DNA from: 66-474 sp035249175
GTDB taxonomy: Bacteria; Pseudomonadota; Gammaproteobacteria; Xanthomonadales; Rhodanobacteraceae
Assembly: GCA_035249175.1 (NCBI GenBank)
Contig: DATFGT010000106.1
Span: forward strand, 1-40,280
Length of the DNA stretch: 40,280 bases
Direction of reading: 5' to 3'
Positions 17,342-25,532 of the stretch are shown here, piece after piece. Each line of letters starts with the position of its first letter. The stretch's first letter is position 1. The translations under genes and the position numbers were made by a program. Under the pieces are notes generated by a model. It ran no database searches. It was not told the DNA's origin and worked only from the letters and a program-made list of their open reading frames with translations.

Positions 17342-17365
17342 ACAAGCGCCCCCGCGGGGCCTTGT
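17342..17365 (-). terminator. GC-rich hairpin downstream of GH92, possible terminator
   Basis: ACAAG and CTTGT (17342-17346, 17361-17365) flank a CCCCGCGGGG palindrome, giving a long stem 38 bp past the GH92 stop. No T-run follows on the minus strand, so an intrinsic terminator is not certain; it could instead stabilise an mRNA end. Confidence 0.35.
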
Positions 17366-17402
17366 AACCGACCACCGTCGCTTCAGCACGCGAAGCGAAC
17401 GA

Positions 17403-19739
17403 TCAATACGCAGTCTGCGAATACGGCTGATCGGCAGGTCGTGTCGCCCAGGTCTTGTTCGGCTGCACCTGCATCGTGAAATGCAGGGTGCCACCGTGCG
17501 TGATTTCCGCATGGGTCAGGTAATCGCGGGCGAGCGGCTTGCCATCGAGCGTGACCGAACCGACATAGGGATGATCCTTGCCCAAACCATCCGTGGTGAT
17601 GGTGAAGGTCTTGCCGTTGGGCAGGTGCATCACGGCACGCTGCACGAACGGGCGCCCGATCACGTACTGGTTGCTCGCGGGTGCGACCGGATAGAAACCA
17701 AGCGCGGTGAAGATGTACCATGCCGACATCTGGCCGAGATCGTCATTGCCGGCAAGACCGGTCGGCGTCGGTGCATATTGCGTGTGCATGATTTCAGCGA
17801 GACGCTCCTGCGTCTTCCACGGCTGGCCGGCGTAGTCGTACAGATACGCAATGTGGTGGCTGGGCTCGTTGCCGTGCGCGTACCAGCCGATCAGGCCGGT
17901 GACATCCTCGATGCCGGCGAACGCCTTGGGGTCGATCCTGGCATCGAAAACCTCGTCCAGTTTTTTCACCAGACCTGCATCGCCGCCAAGTTCATGGATC
18001 AGGCCTGCGATGTCCTGCGGTTCGTACCATGAGTACTGCCACGAATTGCCCTCGGTGAAGCCGCTTCCGGCACCCGCCTTCGCGGGATTGAACGGTTCCT
18101 CGAACTTGCCGTCGGCAAGCCGCGGCTGCGCGAAGCCCGTTTCCGGATTGAACACATTGCGCCAGTTCTGCGCACGCTTGAAGAACTTCGCCGCGACGTC
18201 CTTGCGCCCCATCGCCTCGGCCATCCGCGCAATCGACCAGTCGTCGAAAGCATATTCCAGCGTCTTGGAAACCGATTCGGGTTCGTGGTCGCTCGGCACG
18301 TAGCCGAGTTTCATGTAATCGGCGAGATCGCCGTAGGGGGCGTAGGTCGCGCTCGCGACCATTGCCTTCAGCGCGGCATCGGCGTCGAAGCCTCGGAAGC
18401 CCTGCATGTAGAAGTTCGCGATCACAGGCACCGCGTGGTAGCCGATCATGCACCAGGTTTCGAGTCCCTGGTACGCCCATACCGGCAGGATTCCGAATGG
18501 ACTCGCCTGCTGCGCGACGATCAGCGAATTCACGAAATCGTTGATGCGTCGCGGTGGCTGGATGAATGCCATCAATGGCATCTCCGCGCGATAAACGTCC
18601 CACAACGACCAGCTCGAATAAAAGGTGAAATCCTTGGCCGTGTGCACCGCATGGTCGGGGCCGCGGTATTCGCCGTTCACGTCCATCGCGAGGTTGGGTG
18701 CGATCAGCGCGTGGTACATCGCGGTGTAGAAACCCTTCTCGACATCCGGCGGCGCGTCCACCTCGATCGCGGACAGCGCCTTGGCCCACGCGTCGCGCGC
18801 CTCCGCGCGGCGCGCATCGAAATCCCAGCCCTTCCCGTCTTGATCGAGATTGGCGATCGCGTTGTCGGCACTCACGGTCGAAATCGCCACCTTCACCAGC
18901 AGCGGCTTCGTGAGCTTGCCGAACTCGAACGCACCTTCCAGTTGCTTGCCCGCGATGGCGTCATTGCCAGTCGGATTCGCGGCCGGACCCTTGAAGCCCT
19001 TGTAGGGAATGTCGGTTTCGCGATTGACCAGTTGGTGCGATGTCATCGGCTGCGAAAACCGGATCGCGAAATAGAGCTGCCGCCCCGGCGCCCAACCGCG
19101 CGTTTCTCGGTAGCCGGTCACGGTGCCGTCCGCGCGCATGCGCAGGCGCGCCCACGACACCTTGCCGGGGTAGTCGTAGATGCTGGGGCGCAGGTCCAGC
19201 AGCACGTGCGCGTCCTGATCTTTGGGAAACGTGTAGCGGTGCCAACCGACGCGCTTGCCCGCGGTCAGCTCCACGCGCACGCCGGGGCTCGCCAGCGTCA
19301 CCGCGTAATAACCCGGCTGCGAGACCTCGGTCCTGTGGCTGAAGCAGGAACGATAGCCGCTGCCTGGCTGGTCGGGATCGCCCGGATCCCATTGCACCTT
19401 CCCGGCGCCCGGCATCAGCAGCACGTCGCCAAGATCGGAATGGCCACTACCCGAGAAATGTGTTTCGGAAAACCCGAGGATGCTGTAGTCGCCGTACTGG
19501 TAGCCCGCTGCCCACGGGTACGCGTGCTTGAAATCCGGCATCGCGGTATCGGGACTCAACTGGATCATCCCGAACGGCACCGTGGCGCCGGGAAAGGTAT
19601 GCCCGTTGCCGCCGGTGCCGATCATGGGATCGACCTGCGCCAGCGCGTCGGTGGCTGCTGCGCCCGGCGACGCAACCGTCAATGCCAACAAAGCGACCAG
19701 GGCCACAGAAACGATCGACGACACTCGGGCGACATGCAT
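17403..19739 (-). CDS. GH92 alpha-mannosidase (copy A)
   Basis: GH92 enzymes are calcium-dependent inverting exo-alpha-mannosidases; members cleave alpha-1,2, alpha-1,3, alpha-1,4 or alpha-1,6 links, many on N-glycans. The 778-residue product has a Sec signal peptide (MHVARVSSI..., cut near AAA-TD), the N-terminal signature GTGGNGHTFPGATVPFGM, and the (alpha/alpha)6 barrel with TEGNSWQYSWYEPQD (coding region near 18,040; the Glu is the likely general acid) and HGNEPSHH followed by GNDDLGQMSAWY (probable base Asp). These motifs are canonical. The frame is open to 19778, but ATG 19739 starts a clean signal peptide and has GAGG eight bases upstream. It lies 108 bp after GH35, separated by a 16-bp palindrome. 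Linkage specificity cannot be read from sequence; the canonical motifs fit alpha-1,2 or broad mannosidases. Confidence 0.93.
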   Translation of the reverse strand: MHVARVSSIVSVALVALLALTVASPGAAATDALAQVDPMIGTGGNGHTFPGATVPFGMIQLSPDTAMPDFKHAYPWAAGYQYGDYSILGFSETHFSGSGHSDLGDVLLMPGAGKVQWDPGDPDQPGSGYRSCFSHRTEVSQPGYYAVTLASPGVRVELTAGKRVGWHRYTFPKDQDAHVLLDLRPSIYDYPGKVSWARLRMRADGTVTGYRETRGWAPGRQLYFAIRFSQPMTSHQLVNRETDIPYKGFKGPAANPTGNDAIAGKQLEGAFEFGKLTKPLLVKVAISTVSADNAIANLDQDGKGWDFDARRAEARDAWAKALSAIEVDAPPDVEKGFYTAMYHALIAPNLAMDVNGEYRGPDHAVHTAKDFTFYSSWSLWDVYRAEMPLMAFIQPPRRINDFVNSLIVAQQASPFGILPVWAYQGLETWCMIGYHAVPVIANFYMQGFRGFDADAALKAMVASATYAPYGDLADYMKLGYVPSDHEPESVSKTLEYAFDDWSIARMAEAMGRKDVAAKFFKRAQNWRNVFNPETGFAQPRLADGKFEEPFNPAKAGAGSGFTEGNSWQYSWYEPQDIAGLIHELGGDAGLVKKLDEVFDARIDPKAFAGIEDVTGLIGWYAHGNEPSHHIAYLYDYAGQPWKTQERLAEIMHTQYAPTPTGLAGNDDLGQMSAWYIFTALGFYPVAPASNQYVIGRPFVQRAVMHLPNGKTFTITTDGLGKDHPYVGSVTLDGKPLARDYLTHAEITHGGTLHFTMQVQPNKTWATRPADQPYSQTAY

Positions 19740-19810
19740 GTTGGCGGCCTCGATGACGGAATGGGAGCGGAATATCACGCCGATCGTATCGCGCCTCCAT
19801 TCGGATCACC

Positions 19811-19826
19811 CGTGCCGATCGGCACG
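19811..19826. promoter_or_regulatory. Perfect 16-bp palindrome between GH35 and GH92 copy A
   Basis: CGTGCCGATCGGCACG is its own reverse complement. It lies 22 bp past the GH35 stop and 72 bp before the GH92 ATG. As RNA it is a six-base stem with a GATC loop but no T-run follows, so an operator controlling GH92 is at least as likely as a terminator. Confidence 0.4.
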
Positions 19827-19847
19827 ACGGCGAGGCATCGCGATGGG

Positions 19848-21767
19848 TCAAGCTCCGGCGAGCTTGGTCGCGCTTGAAATCGGCGCCGGCGCGAGTCGAT
19901 GCAGCTCCAGCAACAGTAATTCGTTGTCGCCGCGTTTCCAGAACGATGCAGGGCAGAACAGCCGCTGCTGCGGGCCGATGCGCCAGTAGCGGCCCAATAG
20001 GTGGCCGTTCACCCACAGGTAGCCTTTGTCCCATCCCCCCACGTCGATGTAGCAGTCCCCCACCTCGTCCAGATGCAGCACTGCGCCGAAGAACACGCCC
20101 GGTCGCGCCGGCTCACCCTGCAATGGACGCAGCGACGCCAGCCATGCACCGTCCAGCGGCAGGCCATGGACTCGCCAGTCACGCAGCCCTTCGCCATCGA
20201 GCCGCACGTCGCCCACGATGCCCTTGCGATCGGCCATTGCGTGGCCGTAACCCACATGGCCGAAGCTGTCGACCAGGATATCCAGCAGCGCATCCTTGCC
20301 GCTGGCGCTTTGCGGCAATGCGATACGCGAATTCGAATGCAACGACGGATGCCGGACGCGCGACACGCAGTCCACGTAGTGCTCGTCCACGAATACCTGC
20401 GCGTAATCGCGTGCACCCTCGATTTCGAGTTCGCCGCCGCCGCGAATGGGCCGGCGATACAAAACCATCCCGTGATCCTGGCCAAACAGCAGCTCGTTGG
20501 CATGCGGACGTTCCACCCGCTTCGCTGGCGGCAGGTTGTCCCACAGCGAAGCGAATGGCGTCGGCGTGACCGGCGCGAAATGCATGGCCGGTGGCGGCGC
20601 CGGCACCTCGGGCAATATCCGTTTCGTATGGGTCGCCAGCATCGCGCGGAACATGTGATAGTCCGGTGTCGCGACGCCGCGCTCGTCGATCGGCGCACCG
20701 TAGTCGTAGCTGGTGATCACCGGCTGGAAATGCGAATAATCGTCGTGCGCATTGGCGCCCGCACCGAACCCGAAATTGGTGCCGCCATGCACCACGTACA
20801 AATTGAACGAGCGATTTTCATCGAGCAGTTTGCGCAACGTCGCCGCGAAATCGCCGCGCGCGAAATCCTGGTCGCCCCAGTGGGTCAGCCAGCCGGGATA
20901 GCCTTCGCCCATCCACACCGGCATCTCGCCCGCGACGCCCCGCGCCGCCGCAAAATCGATGTCTCCGTCGAGCCCGAGCGCCGCGTCCGGAAGATACGTG
21001 CGCGCCTTGCGAACCTGATCCAGGCCATCGGAAATCGAGAACGGTCCGCGCACGCCGTGCGCTTCCCACAGCGAACGCAATGCTTCCAGATAGGCGAGAT
21101 CATGGCCGAACGACGCGTATTCGTTTTCGATCTGCAACATCAACACCGGACCGCCGTTCGCGACCATCAACGGCTGCACCACCGGCGCGATCGTCGCGAT
21201 ATAACGGCGTACCGCGGCCATGTAATCCGGATCGTCCTTGTCGCGCACCCGGATGTGCGGGTGGCGCAGCAGATAGGGTGGCAAACCGCCGAAATCCCAT
21301 TCGCCGCAGATGTACGGACCGGGCCGCAAATACACCCACATGGCCTCTTCCGCGCAAATGCGGATGAAGCGCGCGAAGTCGCGGTGGTCGCTCGTAAGGT
21401 CGAACACGCCGGACTCGGATTCCAGCGCGTTCCACATCAGATACAGCGAGAGGGTGTTGAGGCCCATCGCCTTGGCCATCCGGATGCGGTGCCGCCAGTA
21501 TTCGCGCGGAATCCGGACGGGATGCATTTCGCCGCTTCGGATCACGAACGGCTTGCCGTCCAGCAGGAATTGCCGATCGGAAAGTTCGAACCGATGCGCT
21601 CCGCCATCGGGCAAGGGCTCGACACGGATGCCTTGCGCCGACGGCATCGCACCCAAGCGCGTGGCGAACGCCGACAGCGGTGCGAGCACGCTCAGGCGCA
21701 GAAAAGTCCGGCGTCGCATACCATTACCGGCTGGCGGCGAAACCATGTCGCGCTGTTCATCACCCAT
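19848..21767 (-). CDS. GH35 beta-galactosidase, probable Tat substrate
   Basis: GH35 retaining beta-galactosidases release terminal galactose, often beta-1,3 or beta-1,4 linked. In the 639-residue form, the TIM barrel (about 58-390) shows the substrate-binding LSLYLMWNALE, RPGPYICGEWDFGGLP (148-163), catalytic acid/base E216 in QIENEY and probable nucleophile E288 in MGEGYPGW. Beta-sandwich jelly-roll domains follow and include YLWVNGHLLGRYW near the C-terminus, typical of the family. The N-terminal region holds RRRTFLRLS then a hydrophobic stretch, a twin-arginine export signal. ATG 21767 is used; ATG 21719 would begin right at the RRR motif and cannot be ruled out, since neither has a strong ribosome site. 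In the locus it would remove the galactose of Lewis-a antennae (inference). It is divergent from the kinase gene. Confidence 0.92.
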   Translation of the reverse strand: MGDEQRDMVSPPAGNGMRRRTFLRLSVLAPLSAFATRLGAMPSAQGIRVEPLPDGGAHRFELSDRQFLLDGKPFVIRSGEMHPVRIPREYWRHRIRMAKAMGLNTLSLYLMWNALESESGVFDLTSDHRDFARFIRICAEEAMWVYLRPGPYICGEWDFGGLPPYLLRHPHIRVRDKDDPDYMAAVRRYIATIAPVVQPLMVANGGPVLMLQIENEYASFGHDLAYLEALRSLWEAHGVRGPFSISDGLDQVRKARTYLPDAALGLDGDIDFAAARGVAGEMPVWMGEGYPGWLTHWGDQDFARGDFAATLRKLLDENRSFNLYVVHGGTNFGFGAGANAHDDYSHFQPVITSYDYGAPIDERGVATPDYHMFRAMLATHTKRILPEVPAPPPAMHFAPVTPTPFASLWDNLPPAKRVERPHANELLFGQDHGMVLYRRPIRGGGELEIEGARDYAQVFVDEHYVDCVSRVRHPSLHSNSRIALPQSASGKDALLDILVDSFGHVGYGHAMADRKGIVGDVRLDGEGLRDWRVHGLPLDGAWLASLRPLQGEPARPGVFFGAVLHLDEVGDCYIDVGGWDKGYLWVNGHLLGRYWRIGPQQRLFCPASFWKRGDNELLLLELHRLAPAPISSATKLAGA

Positions 21768-21812
21768 GCAATGCGTCGCCCCGTCGTTCCGACGTCATTA
21801 TGCCTTCGTTCG

Positions 21813-21824
21813 TATATGCATATA
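21813..21824. promoter_or_regulatory. AT-rich 12-bp palindrome between divergent GH35 and sugar kinase genes
   Basis: TATATGCATATA is a perfect palindrome in a 65% or richer GC background, placed 56 bp before the kinase start at 21880 and 46 bp before the GH35 start on the other strand. It may supply -10 boxes for one or both genes or be a regulator's operator. I cannot assign a regulator family. Confidence 0.4.
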
Positions 21825-21879
21825 AACTTCACAAATGAAACTCGATGAAACGGCCACGCTACGTGGTGAGCCCCTTGCG

Positions 21880-22896
21880 ATGACCCGGACCCATTCGTTG
21901 CGCCGCGACGGCACGGAACGAACGTCGCTCGTGCTGGCGGCCGACGTGGGTGGCACGCACGCGCGGATCGGTTTGCTGCAGGCCCGTGCGGGCGCACAGC
22001 CGCCGCTGGAGATGCTGGCCCGGCACGTGTACGAATGCGCGAAGTGGCCCGGCCTTGGCGAAATCCTGGAGGATTTCCTTGCGCGGCACGCCAACCATCG
22101 CGGCGGCATTGCGCGCTGCGCGCTGGCGGTGGCCGGTTATCTGCGCGGCGACGAGTTGGTGGCCGAAAACCTGCGGTGGCCGGTACGGATTTCCGAGCTG
22201 CGCGCGCATCTCAAGCTGGATCGCCTCGACATCATCAACGATTTCGAGGCGCTGGCTTGCGGCACCCGGTTCCTGTCCGCGCGCGACAGCATCGCGGTGA
22301 TCGACGCGAAGGGCACACCGGGCCCGACCGTGGTGGTGGGGCCGGGCACGGGACTCGGCTGTGCGGTGTTGCTGTCGAATGGCGACGGTTCCATCGTGAT
22401 GCCGAGCGAGGCCGGCCACGTCGCGCTCGCACCCGGCAACGACCGTGAGATCGAGGTGCTGCGCCGGCTCGGCCGCGACCGCGGCTATGTGCACACCGGC
22501 CACGCACTTTCCGGGCCGGGGCTCGTGAACCTGTACCGAGCCTTGGCGGACATCGACGGCGTAGCGGCCGCCCACGAAGCACCTGCGGCGGTCAGTGCGG
22601 CTGCGATGAGCGGCAATGATCTTCTCGCGCGCGAGGCCTTGTCGATGTTCTGCGCGATGCTCGGCAGTTTCACCGGCGACCTCGCGGTCATGTTCAAGGC
22701 CGGTGGCGGCGTGTATCTCGCCGGCGGCATCGTGCCGTACATCCGCGACTTCCTGCTTGCCAGCGAATTCCGCGCGCGCTTCTTCAACAAGGGCGTGATG
22801 CGCGAATTCCTGATCGCGGTGCCTGTGCGATTGATCGAGCACGGACAACTCGGCGTGATGGGTGCGGCGGCGATGGAGATCGAAAAGACTGCCTGA
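21880..22896 (+). CDS. glk: Glucokinase-family sugar kinase (glucokinase or GlcNAc kinase)
   Basis: Glk phosphorylates glucose at C6 with ATP in the cytoplasm. The 338-residue product shows the ATP-phosphate loop DVGGTHARIG (22-31), catalytic D121 in INDFEALACG, GPGTGLG (154-160), and SEAGHVALAP (176-185) whose Glu and His contact sugar. The frame is open to ATG 21835, but GGTGAG nine bases before ATG 21880 and the promoter-like palindrome at 21813 favour the later start; the longer form would have 353 residues and no ribosome site. Alone on the plus strand, it interrupts the glycosidase array between GH92 copy B and GH35. In Xanthomonas campestris, kinases first annotated as glucokinases were reassigned as GlcNAc kinases in GlcNAc/N-glycan regulons, so a GlcNAc role is a serious alternative here. 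Confidence 0.9.
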   Translation: MTRTHSLRRDGTERTSLVLAADVGGTHARIGLLQARAGAQPPLEMLARHVYECAKWPGLGEILEDFLARHANHRGGIARCALAVAGYLRGDELVAENLRWPVRISELRAHLKLDRLDIINDFEALACGTRFLSARDSIAVIDAKGTPGPTVVVGPGTGLGCAVLLSNGDGSIVMPSEAGHVALAPGNDREIEVLRRLGRDRGYVHTGHALSGPGLVNLYRALADIDGVAAAHEAPAAVSAAAMSGNDLLAREALSMFCAMLGSFTGDLAVMFKAGGGVYLAGGIVPYIRDFLLASEFRARFFNKGVMREFLIAVPVRLIEHGQLGVMGAAAMEIEKTA

Positions 22897-23012
22897 CGGC
22901 ACTACCCGAACCCTGATTGCGACAAAATCAGTCGGGCTCCCGCCATTCGTCCAGAGCGTAGGCCCGAAGGTCCGAAGTCGAAGGACTGTCGTGTGCAAGG
23001 CGCTTCGACTTC

Positions 23013-23028
23013 GCTTGCTGTCGCAAGC
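23013..23028. repeat. Hairpin between convergent kinase and GH92 copy B genes
   Basis: GCTTGC and GCAAGC pair around a TGTC loop. The surrounding sequence (about 22,960-23,050) is rich in CTTCGACTTCGC and CTCAGCGCGAACGG, resembling intergenic repeats of Xanthomonadales. It may act as a bidirectional terminator, but has no T-run. Nothing else is visible in the 168-bp gap 22897-23064. Confidence 0.35.
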
Positions 23029-23064
23029 TACGCTCAGCGCGAACGGAATTTGAAGCTGACGCCT

Positions 23065-25497
23065 TCAGGCAGTGCTCGAAGTGGGTGCGGATTCGCCAAA
23101 CGACGGCGGCCTGTCTTCCGGCGCAGCACCGAATTGCTTGTTCGGCTTGTCACCCATCTCGAATACGAACGTTCCGCCCTTGGCCACCTCGGCGTGCTCA
23201 ATCCAGCTTTTGGTCCATGGCTTGCCGTTCCACGTCACCGACTGGATGTACGGCCGATCCTTGCCATTGTTTCGCGCTTCCACAATCAATTTCCTGCCGG
23301 CGCCGACGTCAATTTCGGCATGGTCGATCAACGGACTGCCGAACACCCAGGTCGCGCTGACCGGATCGACCGCGTACAGGCCCAGTGCGCCCAGCACGTA
23401 CCACGCGCTCATCTGTCCGCAATCCTCGTTGCCGGCAAGGCCGTCGGGCGCCGCGCGGTACATGGTTTCAAGCAGCATGCGCACGCGCGCCTGGGCCTTC
23501 CAGTGCGAACCCGAATACGCGTACAGGTACGCAATGTGATGGCTCGGTTCGTTGCCGTGCGCGTACTGGCCGACCATGCCGGCGATGTCGGGCGGCGCAT
23601 TCGGCGGCAACGTCGAAGCGGTGGTGAACAGTTCGTCCAGCTTGCGCTCGAACGCCGCCTCGCCGCCGAACATCGCCATGTAGTGATACAGGTCGTGCTG
23701 GTTGAGGAACGTCGCGACCCAGGGATTGGACTCGGTGTAGTCGCGCCACGTGTCCGAATGCCCCATCTCGATCGGATTGAACGGCTCCAGCCACTTCCCA
23801 TCGGCGCCGCGCGGACGCATGAAGGTGAGCTTGCGGTCGAACACGTTGTGGTAGTTGCGCGAACGTTCGCGCAAGGTTTTTGCATCGGCGTGTTCGCCGA
23901 CGCTTTCGGCGAAATGCGCCATCGCCCAGTCGTCGTAGGCGTATTCCAGCGTCTTGCTGACGGCCTCGCCCTCCTTGTCGCCTGGGATGAAGCCCAACTT
24001 GCGATACCACTTGAGGCCGCGATAGTCATCGCTCATCGCGCGCTTGCGATAGACCGGCCACGCTTGCGCGTAATCGATGCCGGTGAAGCCCTTCGCCTGC
24101 GCCTCGGCGATCACAGCGATCGAGTGATAGCCGATCATGGTGCCCGTTTCGACACCCTGCAGCGGCCACACCGTCGGCCCCTGTGGGCTTTCGCTGGCCT
24201 TGCGCACGAGGCCCTGCACGAGGTCCGGCACCTTGTCGGGCTGGAACAACGTGTACAGCGGGTGCAGCGCGCGGTAAGTGTCCCACAGCGAGTAGGTGCT
24301 GTAGTTGTGCTGGCCCCCGGGCAGAGTGCGCACCCTCAGGTCCATGCCGCGATAGCGACTGTCGACGTCGCTGAAGAGGGTCGGCGCCAACAGCGTGTGA
24401 TAAAGCCCGCTGTAGAACGTCTTCAGCACGTCTTCGGATTTGCTTTCGATCTTGATGCGCGAAAGTTCGCGCTCCCACGCGACCGCGGCATCGAGTTGCA
24501 CGCGTTCGAAATCCCAGTTCGGCAATTCCGCCTGGAGATTGCGCATGGCGCCATCGATGTCCACCGCGGAAATGCCGACCTTGACCAGCAGTGGCGTTTT
24601 CGAGGCATCGTCGAAATGCAATGCGGCCTTGAGATGATCGCCGTGCGCCTGCGCTGCACCGGCAGCCAGCGGCTTGTCTTCCGAATACAGTTCAGCGCGC
24701 GCAAACGGCCGCGACAATTTCATCGCGAAGAAGATGTAACGCCCGTTCGCCCACTGGTGCACGCGTCGGCTTCCGACCAGCGTGTCGCCGCCGATCACTT
24801 TCAATGTGGCATCGGACACCTTGCACGGCACCTTGGCTTCATCGTGATAGCCGTGCGCGAGGTCGACCAAAAGATGCGCCGGGCCTTTCCTGTTGAACGT
24901 GTAGCGATGCAGCCCGACGCGCGCGGTCGCTGTGAGCTCCGCAAGGATATCGTGGTCGGTGAGACGCACCTTGTAATAGCCAGGCACCGCGTGCTCGGAC
25001 GCCTTGTCGAAGCGCGAGCGATAACCTTTGCCGGGATGCGCCACCACACCGGGCGCAAGACGCTTTTTGTTTTCCGCAGCGTCGTAGCGCGAGTAATAGA
25101 GTTCATCCGGCAATCCGCGCGCGCCGGGATCGAGCAGCACCGGTCCCTGCGCGGGCATCACCAGCACGTCGAGCATGTCGCTGGCACCGGTGCCGGACAG
25201 GTGCGTGTGCGAGAACCCCATGATCGAACCGTCGGCCTCGTGGTAGCCCGAGCACGCATCCCAGCCAAAATCGTTGGTATCGGGCGAAAGCTGCACCATG
25301 CCCCAGGGCACCGTCGCGCCCGGGAATGTGTGGCCATGGCCGCCGGTGCCGACGAGCACGTCGACGTAAGTGGACATGGGAACCGGGCACGATTCCGGCG
25401 TGCAGTTCTGCGTGACCGCCCAGGCCGCGGGCGGCTCAATGCGGCCCAGCAACGCCGCCGTCACCGCGCCTTGCAGAAAACGTCTGCGTGTCACCAT
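23065..25497 (-). CDS. GH92 alpha-mannosidase (copy B), Tat-exported
   Basis: A second exo-alpha-mannosidase, 810 residues. MVTRRRFLQGAVTAALLG is a clear twin-arginine signal, and AGGAG eight bases before ATG 25497 fixes the start. The family opening GTGGHGHTFPGATVPWGM and the closing HGNEPSHH and GNEDCGQMSAWYVLGALGLY are present, but the acid-bearing motif reads TESNPWVATFLNQHD instead of the usual TEGNxWQY form, so the substrate pocket differs from copy A. It follows GH125 by 35 bp and ends the nine-gene minus-strand run. In the Xanthomonas campestris nix cluster the GH92 enzyme NixK removes alpha-1,3-mannose first, enabling GH3 and GH125 to act; the same neighbour order GH3-GH125-GH92 here suggests copy B is its counterpart (inference, untested). 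Confidence 0.92.
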   Translation of the reverse strand: MVTRRRFLQGAVTAALLGRIEPPAAWAVTQNCTPESCPVPMSTYVDVLVGTGGHGHTFPGATVPWGMVQLSPDTNDFGWDACSGYHEADGSIMGFSHTHLSGTGASDMLDVLVMPAQGPVLLDPGARGLPDELYYSRYDAAENKKRLAPGVVAHPGKGYRSRFDKASEHAVPGYYKVRLTDHDILAELTATARVGLHRYTFNRKGPAHLLVDLAHGYHDEAKVPCKVSDATLKVIGGDTLVGSRRVHQWANGRYIFFAMKLSRPFARAELYSEDKPLAAGAAQAHGDHLKAALHFDDASKTPLLVKVGISAVDIDGAMRNLQAELPNWDFERVQLDAAVAWERELSRIKIESKSEDVLKTFYSGLYHTLLAPTLFSDVDSRYRGMDLRVRTLPGGQHNYSTYSLWDTYRALHPLYTLFQPDKVPDLVQGLVRKASESPQGPTVWPLQGVETGTMIGYHSIAVIAEAQAKGFTGIDYAQAWPVYRKRAMSDDYRGLKWYRKLGFIPGDKEGEAVSKTLEYAYDDWAMAHFAESVGEHADAKTLRERSRNYHNVFDRKLTFMRPRGADGKWLEPFNPIEMGHSDTWRDYTESNPWVATFLNQHDLYHYMAMFGGEAAFERKLDELFTTASTLPPNAPPDIAGMVGQYAHGNEPSHHIAYLYAYSGSHWKAQARVRMLLETMYRAAPDGLAGNEDCGQMSAWYVLGALGLYAVDPVSATWVFGSPLIDHAEIDVGAGRKLIVEARNNGKDRPYIQSVTWNGKPWTKSWIEHAEVAKGGTFVFEMGDKPNKQFGAAPEDRPPSFGESAPTSSTA

Positions 25498-25532
25498 GTT
25501 CGTGCTCCTGGAGATCGAAGGGAATGGCGCGC

